Assembly (NCBI RefSeq): GCF_043290135.1
Contig: NC_134705.1
Coordinates: 40,948,771 to 41,012,770 of the forward strand
DNA length: 64,000 nt
From: Rhipicephalus microplus
Lineage: Eukaryota > Arthropoda > Arachnida > Ixodida > Ixodidae
Direction: 5' to 3'
The notes beneath the pieces are model-generated. The model was not told the DNA's origin and did no database searches. It was given only the letters and a program-made list of their open reading frames with translations. Positions 55,506-64,000 of the stretch are shown here, piece after piece; position 1 is the stretch's first letter, and each line of letters starts with the position of its first letter. A program made the translations under genes and the position numbers.

Positions 55506-58260
55506 TCATTCCAGTGCCTCAAAAAAATCTGACATATTCATTTCACGAACCGAAACTTGTAGTTCGTTCCAGTAGACAATAATTTTCGGAAAGAAACTGT
55601 ATTTGAACATATTAGAACGCGCGAAGAATGGCCTTATGTTGAGATTGCGACCACGTCTAGTTGGCAGAGCATTAGCATACACGATGTAATTATCATTAGA
55701 AAGCCGGCATGATGAGTGTACATAAGAGTGCAAAAGTTTCAAAGAATCAATATCACGCCTAGCGCACAATGGAGATAACTTAAAAGATTTTATTGCAGAT
55801 GAGGGCGAAAAATCATGGTCATAGCGATGAAAAATGAAGCGAACAGACTTCCTTTGGACAGATTCAATTTTATTCACGTCACCCACTTTGTATGGACTCC
55901 ACACACACGAAACGTACTATATTATAGGGCAGATGAGCGTTTTGTACATTAGTAATTTGGTCGATTTCGGCTATTTAGATGATGTACGGCTTAAGTAACC
56001 TAACTTTTTTAATGCTTTTGACTTAATGTAGTCTATGTGATGCGACCATTGCATGTTGTGTGTGAGCATAACGCCAAGGTATTTGTACGTCTGTGCTCGG
56101 GGAACTGCGATGTTGTTGAAGGAGTATGCATATCGCGATGGTGAATGGCTGTTAATAAATGACAAAACTACTGTTTTTTTGAAAATTTGTGCGCATCTGC
56201 CAGTCCGAGCACCAAAAACAAAACTGCGAGAAAGAATCCTGAAGTATGGCATGATCATTAGGAGAACTAACTACCTGGTAAAATACACAGTGGTCGGCGT
56301 ACAGGCGAACTTGGGACCTAATATTGCTAAGAAGGTCATTCATAAAAATCAGAAATAAAAGTGGACCGAGCACGGAGCCCTGGGGGACACCAAGTGTGAC
56401 TTTTACGGCTGAGGACGACTTGGAATTGAATGAGAGGAATTGAGAGTGCGAGTTTAGAAAGTTTGCTAACCAGTCAATCAATTGAGGATTATTTAAAATT
56501 ACCTGTAGTTTACCTAAAAGCTTGCTGTGTATGACGGTGTCGAAAGCCTTCGAGAAATCTATAAATAATGCATCAATTTGATTACCAATGTCTAAATTAC
56601 TACTAATATCATGCGAAAATTCCACCAGTTGCTTTATTGTGCTGAAGCCGCGACGAAATCCATGTTGTGTGCAGGACAGAAGATTATTCGTTTCAAGAAA
56701 CTCAGTTATGCGTTTATGAATGATGTGTTCGAGCAGCTTTTCAGAATTGGAGGAAAGTGATATCGGTCTATAGTTGGAGAGGAGTTGTCTGTTTCCTGAT
56801 TTATGCAGAGGCAGGACCTTGGCTAACTTCCAGGACTCGGGAACTGCACTTGAAGACAAAGATTTGTTAAAAATGATGGTCAAATAACGTGAACACCACA
56901 TAGGATATCACACCAGAAAGCTATTCGGAAAATTATCGGGGCCAGTGCACTTCTTCGTATCCAAATTGAGAATCAAGTTTAGGATACCATCTGTACTAAT
57001 TACCAGATCGTTGACGGACAGCTTTGGAATTGAAGTTCTAAGCGAAGAGAGAACATTATTGTCGTTCGTGAATACTGACTGAAAATAGGTATTGAACGCA
57101 TTGGCTATCTTAATGGGGTCTGAAACTGCCTTGCTGTCTAATATAAAGGAAACTGTATTGGTTCTAGCGGGGTTAATAGAAGACCAGAATTTGCGCAGGT
57201 TAGATTTTAATAATGCTGGAAGTTCAATTTTGAAATAAAAGTTCCTAGCACATTCCATTTGTTTACGCAGATCTATCACAGCAGTGTTAAAGCGACTGAC
57301 AACGTCTGGATTACCTGTCTTTTTCAAATGGCGCAGACGATGAACGCGACGTGAAGTTTGCAGCAAGCTGCGATTCATCCAAGGAATCTGCATATTTCTT
57401 TTTTTAGTCTTGAGAGGAACGAATTGATCAATGCATGACTTCACGGCATGCTCAAATGCGCTAACTAAAGTGTCAACATGACCGTGACTACAAAGTGCCT
57501 GAAAAGAATCAAAGTTCGAAGCTAGCACATCTGTGATAGAGGCGTCATCAGCATGAACGAAATCATGAAACTGCGTAACGCTAAGCTGCTGTTTAATTAG
57601 ACGGTATGGAAGCGATATGTGCACAGCTTTGTGGTCAGAAATGCCACCAATGACGTCGCACTGAAATGCTATTTGAACTAAATGAGAACTGAGGAAAACG
57701 AGGTCTAGGAGAGCGTTGTGGCAAGTTGGAGATTGTACAATTTGTGTGAGGCCCAGGGTTAAGGACATAGATACGAGTTTCCTACAAATAGAGATTTCTT
57801 GCCCAGTGCAACTTTTTGTTTGCCAGTCAATACCCGGTGCATTAAAGTCCCCCATGAAGACAAATTCTGAGGCACCGAATTCATGCTTGTGAGCAAATGT
57901 GCTAAGCCTTTGTAGATATTCTAAGGAAGAACCTGGTGCACGATAGCATACACCAACACTTATTGACAGTTTATTTAAACATAGTTTACACCAAACTAGT
58001 TCAACAACAGGTGTGTCGGGGAGCACAAAAAATTTCATGTCTGAACGAATCAGTAGTGCTACACCACCACCTCTGCCATGTGATCAGTCATTGCGTACTG
58101 CTACATAACAGGGTGGGGTAAATTCACAATCAAACACTCCATCATGTAGCCAGGTTTCCGTTATGGCCACTAAATGGGGAGAGTACGACGTAACAAGGGC
58201 AAGTAAAGGCACAAGCTTTTTAACAATGCTTCTGGCATTTAAATACAAAATACTTAGTTT
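55506..58260 (-). pseudogene. L2-like ORF2 (endonuclease and RT), copy A
   Basis: Endonuclease: S-I-L-Y-L-N-A-R-S-I (about 58255), V-A-I-T-E-T-W-L, FMGDFNAPGIDW (about 57850), GGISDHKAVHIS. RT: NYRPISLSSNSEKLLEH (about 56780), GFRRGFSTIKQLVEF, LFIDFSKAFDTVIH, TLGVPQGSVLGPLLF (about 56400), then L-Y-A-D-H (YADD altered to YADH). C-terminal domain: V-Q-R-K-S-V-R-F-I-F-H-R-Y (about 55845). Lesions are modest: in-frame stops at about 58084 (TGA), 56908 (TGA) and 55971, and one frame change near 56195. It is inactive but its architecture is preserved. Confidence 0.85.
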
Positions 58261-58278
58261 TTGAGAAATTCCTGACAG

Positions 58279-59154
58279 TCAACGAGAAGGTGCTTTAGTT
58301 TTTGAAGCAAACGATTCTTTAATGGCGCCAGTAGAATCACGCTTTAAATCTGTACTATTGTCCCAGATACAGCGCACGTCACCAATATAGGCATGATCAT
58401 ACCGTAGTTTTGCTCTTGATACGCTGTCTCGATAACTGGCAGTTGCGTCCCACACTTTCTTTCGTAGGGTGCACACATTCGGGGATAGATCTCCAGTTAT
58501 GTACAGACCAGACCCTTTTAGTTTCGAAACACATTTCAGAAAGCGCATTTTTTCCCTGTAATCAACGATCTTTATTATGACTGGTCGTGTTCTCCCTTCA
58601 CGCGATCTGCCTATACGATGACATCGCTCAATATCTGAACATCGTATCTGAAGACGCTCAGATAGCACCTGTGTTAAAGCATTCAGCAAAAAGTCGGTAT
58701 TTTAATCACGAGTTTCCGCTAAGCCATCTAAAAAAATATTGTTTTGGCGTGAGCGGTTTTCTAAATCATCTGACTTTAAACCGAGTTTGGTGACACATTC
58801 TTTAAGTGACGCGATTTCAGAGTTAATCGTATAGTTTGTCACATCACAATTAGCAATAGCTGTGTAAGATTCTAATGCAGATACACAAGTCTCAAAGGCT
58901 TCGAACCGCGAAATTAATGCTTCTTTGATATCAGCAATATCGATTGCAATTTTTTTCTGGCCAGCCAGTAGTTGCGCAAAAAGATTAGCCATGTCGGTTG
59001 GGGAACTATTTGAACTACCAGTGCCACTCGCAACGGGGGTGTTAAAATCGGTTGTCTTAGCAGTATTTGCCGAAGGGACACCTCTAGGACCGGGGTTAAG
59101 TTCGACGTCACCACTCAAGAGAAGGCTAGAAAAATGCAAACACGAGAGCAACAA
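58279..59154 (-). pseudogene. L2-like ORF1 with N-terminal 2A-like peptide, one stop
   Basis: The minus frame begins with a hydrophobic leader (C-L-H-F-S-S-L-L-L-S) followed directly by GDVELNPGP, a match to the D-V/I-E-x-N-P-G-P ribosome-skipping (2A) consensus. A Ser/Thr-rich linker and a coiled coil (IADIKEALISRFEAFETC, LENRSRQNNIF) follow. After an in-frame TAA at 58702, an RRM-like C-terminal part (DIERCHRIGRSREGRTRP, VIIKIVDYREKMRFLKC) continues in the same frame to 58279. This resembles coiled-coil/RRM ORF1 proteins that trimerise on LINE RNA. No in-frame ATG lies between the upstream TAG (about 59211) and the 2A motif, so the initiator is mutated or non-AUG. Confidence 0.8.
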
Positions 59155-59240
59155 GCAACAAGACTGTTCGGGCAGAACAGCAGCAATAAGAAGCGGTCGT
59201 CGGAACGATAGCTATAGGCATCAGGAATATAACATACCTG

Positions 59241-59638
59241 CGTGAAAAACAAGCAGCGATTAAGTGACATTCCGGTGTTGCCGCTGTTCTGCCCACTGAT
59301 GCGAGGAGCCGCCGCGGTGGCCTTTACAGCGTGCCGTGTTGACGTTGTCGACCACGTGTTAGCGATGAATGGTTTTGAGTAGATGACGTCGGTCATAGGC
59401 GGAACACGTGGGAGTCCATCGCTAAAGCCGTGCAGCGTGCCAGGGTCAACTTCAAGCGGTGTGGCAGGATAGACCAAAGGCACACAATCGACAGCATCAT
59501 CGTGTTGCAGAAGAGGCAGCATGGATGATAAGGCAGCGTCACCGCTAAGCAATCCATGTTAGAATCCTAAAAGCTGCGTGAAAAACAAGCTGCAATTTAG
59601 CGACATTTCGGTGTTGCCGCTGTCCTGCCCACTCAGAT
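59241..59638 (-). repeat. Tandemly repeated 5' UTR of L2-like copy A
   Basis: CGTGAAAAACAAGC…GTGTTGCCGCTGTYCTGCCCACT occurs at 59241 and again 336 bp further at 59577. Between them is one full unit, the second being truncated after about 60 bp. Monomeric 5' UTR repeats act as promoters in several LINE families. Confidence 0.75.
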
Positions 59639-59651
59639 ACGTCAAGACTAT

Positions 59652-60035
59652 CACAGATACGTCAAGACTCCGGTTACAAGCAAAGGCTGAGCATGTCCTG
59701 GCTTTAGTATCCGGGTGGGCACGAGAACAAAAAGTTACGGTAAGCGCCGAGAAGTCCTTCTTCGTGTTCTTTAATAACGGACACATGGGTACATCAAAAC
59801 GCCGCCCATCTATTCGCGTGGATGGCATTTTTCTCGAACACAAAAATGAAATTAAGATTCTAGGCGTATTATTTGACCCCTCTTTAGATTTTCATGCCTA
59901 CATTGACTACATTAAGGGAAAAGCTGAAGTGTCCACGTCCCGCCTCCTCGCATTTGTTAAATCGCACCATTCACTAAGCAGTACTCTCATTAGACGACTC
60001 TACCGTCAAGTGATACTGCCCTCTCTCACATATGC
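59652..60035 (+). pseudogene. R1-like LINE ORF2, segment 2 (after RT palm)
   Basis: D-T-S-R-L-R-L-Q-A-K-A-E-H-V-L continues the RT frame cut at 55324. It is followed by VSGWAREQKVTVSAEKS, KILGVLFDPSLDFHAYI and R-L-Y-R-Q-V-I-L-P-S-L-T-Y-A, the thumb region. It breaks at ATATGC (60030-60035) and resumes after the same hexamer at 63153. Confidence 0.85.
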
Positions 60036-60047
60036 GCTCTCTAACAC

Positions 60048-60064
60048 AGGTAACAAACTACCTT
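60048..60064. repeat. 17-bp TSD of L2-like copy C, left
   Basis: AGGTAACAAACTACCTT, repeated exactly at 60830-60846. The duplicated sequence belongs to copy B, which proves that C inserted after B. Confidence 0.9.
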
Positions 60065-60829
60065 TTTAATTTTATTTATTTTATTTATTGATACTGCAGT
60101 CTCGAACAGAGACTATAGCAGGTGTGAGACAGAGGTACACAGTATTCTGAAAGGACAAAATAATATACACGCTGAAAATGCAGAACGCGGACAATATAAC
60201 GCATACAGTTAAAACAACATAAATAGGGATGCGAAACGAAATTCGAAGTAATTAGTGGAATGCCAAGTAGGGTATATAGAATATACACAGGATACATCGC
60301 TGGAAAAAAGATTCCGTCTAACTGATAATCGAATTTTACAAGTGACACCAAAAAGGAACAAATGCAACAAAAGATATAATCAATGGTACTAAAGAACTAC
60401 GCTAAGCATTTTTCAAACAATGAAAGTGATTTTTGTGTTACAATGTTATTAGTTAGGTTGTTCCAATCAGCAATAGTTATACAGAAGAAAGAGTATTTAA
60501 AGCAATTATTTCGTGGAAATAAAGGAGCTATCATTAAAGAGTGTCTTTGCATGGTAGCATAACCCTCAGAAAAAGTGATAATGTGGGAGGTATCTATGTT
60601 GTAATGTCCTTTAACTATTTAGTACAAAAGTTTCAGTCGACAAATTTTATTTCTCTTCGTAACTGTGGGTAGCCCACTTCGTTTGATGACCTCAGTAACT
60701 GACGAACGACCATAAGAATTATAAATATAACGCACTACTTTATTCTGTATTCTTTCTAATTTGCTGATGTTTGTTTTGGTGTAAGGGTCCCAAATTGGCA
60801 TGGCATATTAGAGCATGGGACATATAGCA
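60065..60829 (-). mobile_element. L2-like LINE fragment (copy C) inside copy B
   Basis: A 765-bp minus-strand, 5'-truncated LINE with perfect 17-bp TSDs. The C-terminal ORF2 piece reads PIWDPYTKTNISKLERIQ, K-V-V-R-Y-I-Y-N-S-Y-G (60801-60619). The 3' end carries a hairpin (60098-60114) and an (AATAA)n-type tail, related to copy A. It is the youngest insertion of the pile. Confidence 0.88.
60098..60114 (-). ncRNA. 3'-terminal RNA hairpin of L2-like copy C
   Basis: On minus, AGTCTC-TGTTC-GAGACT is preceded by CCTGCTATAG and followed by GCAGTAT. It has the same context as in copy A, but the stem bases differ in a compensatory way. Confidence 0.65.
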
Positions 60830-60849
60830 AGGTAACAAACTACCTTAAG

Positions 60850-62737
60850 CGTCAGATAAACCATAAAAATAAGCTTTACCTGCAGTTCGTCAAAACACGT
60901 AGTGCGGACCTATGGGTTGAATACAAGGCTCTTAGAAATCGATTGAATAAAGAAAAAGAAAGGGCGAAAAGAGACTACTACAGTCGTATTTTGGCCAGGA
61001 ACGTCCAGAGCAAACTAAATTCATGTGGAAAAAGTTGAATGAAGTATTGAACAGAGGAGCCCCTGCCACAAAAATCGACAATCTTGAAATAGATGGAAGG
61101 ATATTAAATGGCATCGACCGTGCTGAAACATTTAATGACTTCTTTGTGAAAATAGGAAATACCAGCCAGAGCGTGCAAACAACAACTGACATTACTCACT
61201 TATCAAACACACTTTTTCTAAACCAACTTCCACATCTGAAGTAATTACACTTTTCGATAAAATAAAATATAGTCGGAGCTGTGATTCTAAACGGCATACA
61301 AATGTGACCAATAAAGTATGTATTAGACCTCATATCGGAAGTGCTAGCACCTGTGTACAACTTAGTGTTATCAGCAGGTTTTTTCCCAACCAACATGCAA
61401 CTAGCGAAAGTTACTGAAATATTTAAGTCCGGAGGTAAAAACAACTTAAGCAATTATCGTCCATTATCTATACTACCAGTTTTATCGAAATGCCTTGAAA
61501 AAATAATAAATGATAGAATTGACAGTTTCTCGAGGAAGCACAATTTAATAACCGAATGCCAATATGGTTTCAGAAAGAAACTTTCAACAGAAAGTGCCTT
61601 ATTAGCACAAAAACGAATCATACTTTGCAATATTGAAAAGAGACTTCTGACACTTGCATTGTACTTGGACTTCAGTAAAGCTTTTGATCGTGTATCTCAT
61701 GAACTGTTACTATGTAAATTAGAATGCTATGGATTTAGGGGAATACCACTCAAACTTATGCAGTAATATTTGGGTGCACGGTTTCAGTATGTTGAAATAA
61801 ATGGCTTCAAAACGCGCACACCACCAATTAAAACCGGAGTACCACAAGGTAGTATCCTCGGGCCTGTATTGGTTTCATATACATAAATGATATAGTCAAG
61901 ATTTGTGAAAATTGTAACTTCATGTTATATGCTTATGACTGCACATTATTTTTTACTGGAAAAGATTTCAGTACTCTCGAGGCTTTAGCGACCAACACAT
62001 GTTATATGCTTCGTGAATGGTCTACCAAGAACAATTTAATGTTGAATGAATCAAAAACAAAATGTGTCTTTTTTCGAGCTCTCGACATATCCCTGCATGT
62101 ACCATATTATGTAACCCTAGGCCCGTACAAAATTGCAGTGAACAAATCTATTGAGACGCTTGGATTAGTTTTTAATGAACATATGTCCTGGAATGAGCAT
62201 ACAGACCACATTAGTTTAAAGTTGAGACGCGTGGTTGGCGCTCTAAATTGTTGTCGACGTCTTTTGCCCGTTACTGTAAAGCGGCTCTTATGTAAGGCTC
62301 TTTTCCATGCCCACTTGAACTACTGCGCTCTAGTATCGGCAAACACTACGTCAACAAATTTAAATAGGCTAAAAATACTTCAGAAAAGAGCGATCAGGAC
62401 AATAGAAAGCATATTATACCTTGAACACACAGGACAACTCTTTGTTAAACATAAAATTGTTAAGGCAAATGACATGTACAAATTCCGGTTGTTACAATCC
62501 TATATTAGCGCAAACAGAGGGAAACTCGACGCATTCCTGACACTTGCAAATCTTGAACATACACAAACCATTTACTTCCATCGATATAAACCCCCGTGGA
62601 AAATTCCGTTATCTAGCACCAATTACGGCACCCAAAGGCTTAGCCACATGCTACCTACTATACTGAACTCATACGAGCACCAAGACATAAAAATTGACAC
62701 ATTAAACTATATCGATGTGCAAACACTATTCTTGTAG
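60850..62737 (+). pseudogene. L2-like ORF2 (RT part), copy B
   Basis: Linker NHKNKLYLQFVKTRSADLW (about 60855), then RT blocks NYRPLSILPVLSKCLEKI (about 61455), GFRKKLSTESALL, LYLDFSKAFDRVSHELL (about 61660), T-G-V-P-Q-G-S-I-L-G-P-V (about 61840) and M-L-Y-A-Y-D (YADD altered to YAYD). The C-terminal region NYCALVSANTTSTNLNRL ends at 62737. Stops at 61764 and at least two frame changes inactivate it. Confidence 0.82.
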
Positions 62738-63158
62738 ATTTGTATTGTTTACACAGGTCACTCTGTATTGCTTTGCATCATTTATTGTGTACCTTCATAT
62801 ATTTTTTTCCTTATTATTTCTTTTGTGTTACCTCATTGTGTACCTTTCTTATGTACCAAAGCGATGATACATACTTTGCGAATTACTCTGCTCATGCGTT
62901 TATGAAATATTCCTTTTTGTTTGTATACCTTGGCCTGTCATTTACTTTGTCTTCTGCTTGTATTGTTTCCTGCTATATAATATTTGTTTTTTTTTTCATT
63001 TTATTGTATTTCATTTTCACCCTGTCATTGCTGACGTACGATGGACGGTGCTTAGTCAAGCTGCAATAACTGCAGCTTTTTTGCCGTCTCCCCATTTTCG
63101 CCATTGTATCTGTTTTGGTGAAAATAAATAAATAAATATAAATAAATAAAAAATATGC

Positions 63159-64000
63159 ATCTCCAGTATGGTGGTCTATGTTCACATCAAAATTTATTAG
63201 GCCACGAGTTTTATCAGTTCAGCGAACTGTCTTAATGTTTTTACCAGGTGCGTTTTGTACCACACGTACGTCAACCCTACATATTGTTGCTAACGCGCCT
63301 TCGTTACCATTAGAGTTGGACAGACTGTCTGCAGAATTTTCCTTATTCATACTTCGGAACGTAAGTTACTATGGTGTAAAAACATTCAAACTGGCTGACA
63401 TACTATATCCATGCAGTCCGTGGGCTCATCACCCCAGTAAAAATGTAAATTTAATCTCACTAAACTCTCACCATTATAAGGAGCGGTTATTTTCAAAACA
63501 AAAGCCATTCACGTATACACCGAAGGCTCATACACGTCATACGCGGCGAGAGCGGCGTATATTGCATTGACAAAAGATGAAAAAATCATAACTGTCAGGA
63601 AATTTCAGATCCTCAACGTTTCAAGCGCATACGACACGAAATTAATTGCATTATAAAAAACCCTCCATTTCGTTTTCACAAATAACTTTAACACGCCAGC
63701 CTACATTTACACAGACTGTCTATCGCTTCTAATGAAACTGTCAAGTTTCACTGATAACGATGAAAGAATTTCGAACATCAAGCTGCTTCTTAACCATATA
63801 ATCTCGTCAGGCAAAATTATAAAACTGTATCATGTACCTGGCCATATGGAATTTTTGGGAAATGAACTAGCTGACGCAGCAGCTGCATGGAAAGTGAGAT
63901 CAGGCTTCGTGCGTTACGCCAAAATATCAATTCTGTCAATACGATCTTAGTTTCATAAAATCGTGAACTCATATTGGCACACCCTTTGGCAGACTGAGGG
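63159..64000 (+). pseudogene. R1-like LINE ORF2, segment 3 (thumb end, RNase H), runs off window
   Basis: S-P-V-W-W-S-M-F-T-S-K-F continues LTYA of segment 2. After V-L-S-V-Q-R-T-V-L an RNase H domain follows in pieces: T-E-G-S-Y-T-S-Y-A-A-R (first catalytic Asp replaced by Glu, about 63520), IYTDCLSLLMKLS (about 63708) and YHVPGHMEFLGNELADAAA (about 63830). Frame changes separate them. The sequence continues past the window edge, so the 3' end and any TSD are not visible. Confidence 0.8.

Larger units (their letters stand above)
55325..59651 (-). mobile_element. L2/CR1-like LINE (copy A) inside the R1-like LINE
   Basis: A near full-length minus-strand LINE of about 4.3 kb: repeated 5' UTR (59633-59241), ORF1 with a 2A-like motif (59154-58279), ORF2 endonuclease and RT (about 58260-55506), and a 3' UTR ending in a hairpin and an (AATAA)n-type tail at 55325. 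It has no RNase H, as expected for this group. Instead of a classical TSD, the 5' junction carries a tandem copy of flanking R1 sequence (CAGATACGTCAAGACT at 59634 and 59654). Confidence 0.88.
60036..63152 (+). mobile_element. L2-like LINE (copy B), 5'-truncated, inside R1-like LINE
   Basis: A plus-strand element between ATATGC direct repeats (60030-60035 and 63153-63158), ending in an (AAATA)n-type tail. It lacks the endonuclease and ORF1. Near its 5' end it was split by copy C. A perfect 8-bp hairpin AAGCTGCA/TGCAGCTT lies near its 3' end (63058-63078). Its 3' sequence differs from copies A and C, so it is a separate family. Confidence 0.82.

Noticed and set aside
1..64000. CRISPR array, operon, phage or bacterial genes
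   Set aside because: No regularly spaced direct repeats with spacers, no ribosome-binding-site-led gene strings; content is clearly animal nuclear.

Overview
The window is nuclear DNA of an animal, most likely a metastriate hard tick (Rhipicephalus, Dermacentor, Hyalomma or a relative). The evidence for this is indirect: several copies of a tRNA-derived SINE that closely resembles the tick Ruka family, RTE/I/L2/R1-type LINEs, short-LTR Ty3/gypsy elements, P-like THAP transposons, a eukaryotic tRNA-Leu(CAG) with A and B boxes, abundant microsatellites and no operon-like gene spacing. No complete host protein gene can be read. The recognisable coding capacity is almost all from transposable elements.

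Layout. 1-8.9 kb: non-coding DNA with SINE fragments, an (AAT)n tract attached to a SINE, a (GAAA)n tract and two RTE LINE 3' ends. 8.9-11.8 kb: a P-like THAP transposon (9059-11653), with 35-36 bp terminal inverted repeats (TIRs) and a 7-bp target-site duplication (TSD), sits inside an older LINE fragment. 11.8-25.4 kb: mostly unique DNA with a SINE, a fold-back element, a 4.4-kb AT-rich tract, a CpG-rich block with minus-strand splice-donor motifs, a 70-bp palindromic MITE with a perfect 8-bp TSD, tRNA-Leu(CAG) and a second THAP relic. 25.4-31.9 kb: a full-length I-like LINE on the minus strand with a perfect 14-bp TSD. Its ORF1 is open. ORF2 is broken only by a 53-bp partial duplication at the codons for the RT catalytic YADD motif.

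32-48.3 kb: SINEs and MITEs, a 3'-truncated Ty3/gypsy element (gag, protease, RT), a decayed relative of the I-like LINE (37.2-41.9 kb), a MITE containing a SINE with its own TSD, a transposase-like HTH fragment between inverted repeats, a roughly 120-145-bp tandem array and an unexplained 109-codon ORF. 48.3-52.4 kb: a second Ty3/gypsy element with two 125-bp LTRs (about 13% diverged), a 4-bp TSD and a tRNA-Ala-type primer-binding site, but almost no gag.

53.3-64 kb: a nested pile. An R1-like LINE on the plus strand is split twice. One insertion is a near-complete minus-strand L2/CR1-like element (ORF1 with a 2A-like motif, ORF2, repeated 5' UTR). The other is a plus-strand L2-like element, which itself carries a minus-strand L2-like fragment with a 17-bp TSD. 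The R1 reading frame is recovered across both insertions and runs off the window edge. The elements form a datable order of insertions. The most interesting points are the boundary-defined I-like and P-like elements, the 2A-like ORF1 leader, and a covarying 3' hairpin shared by two L2-like copies.
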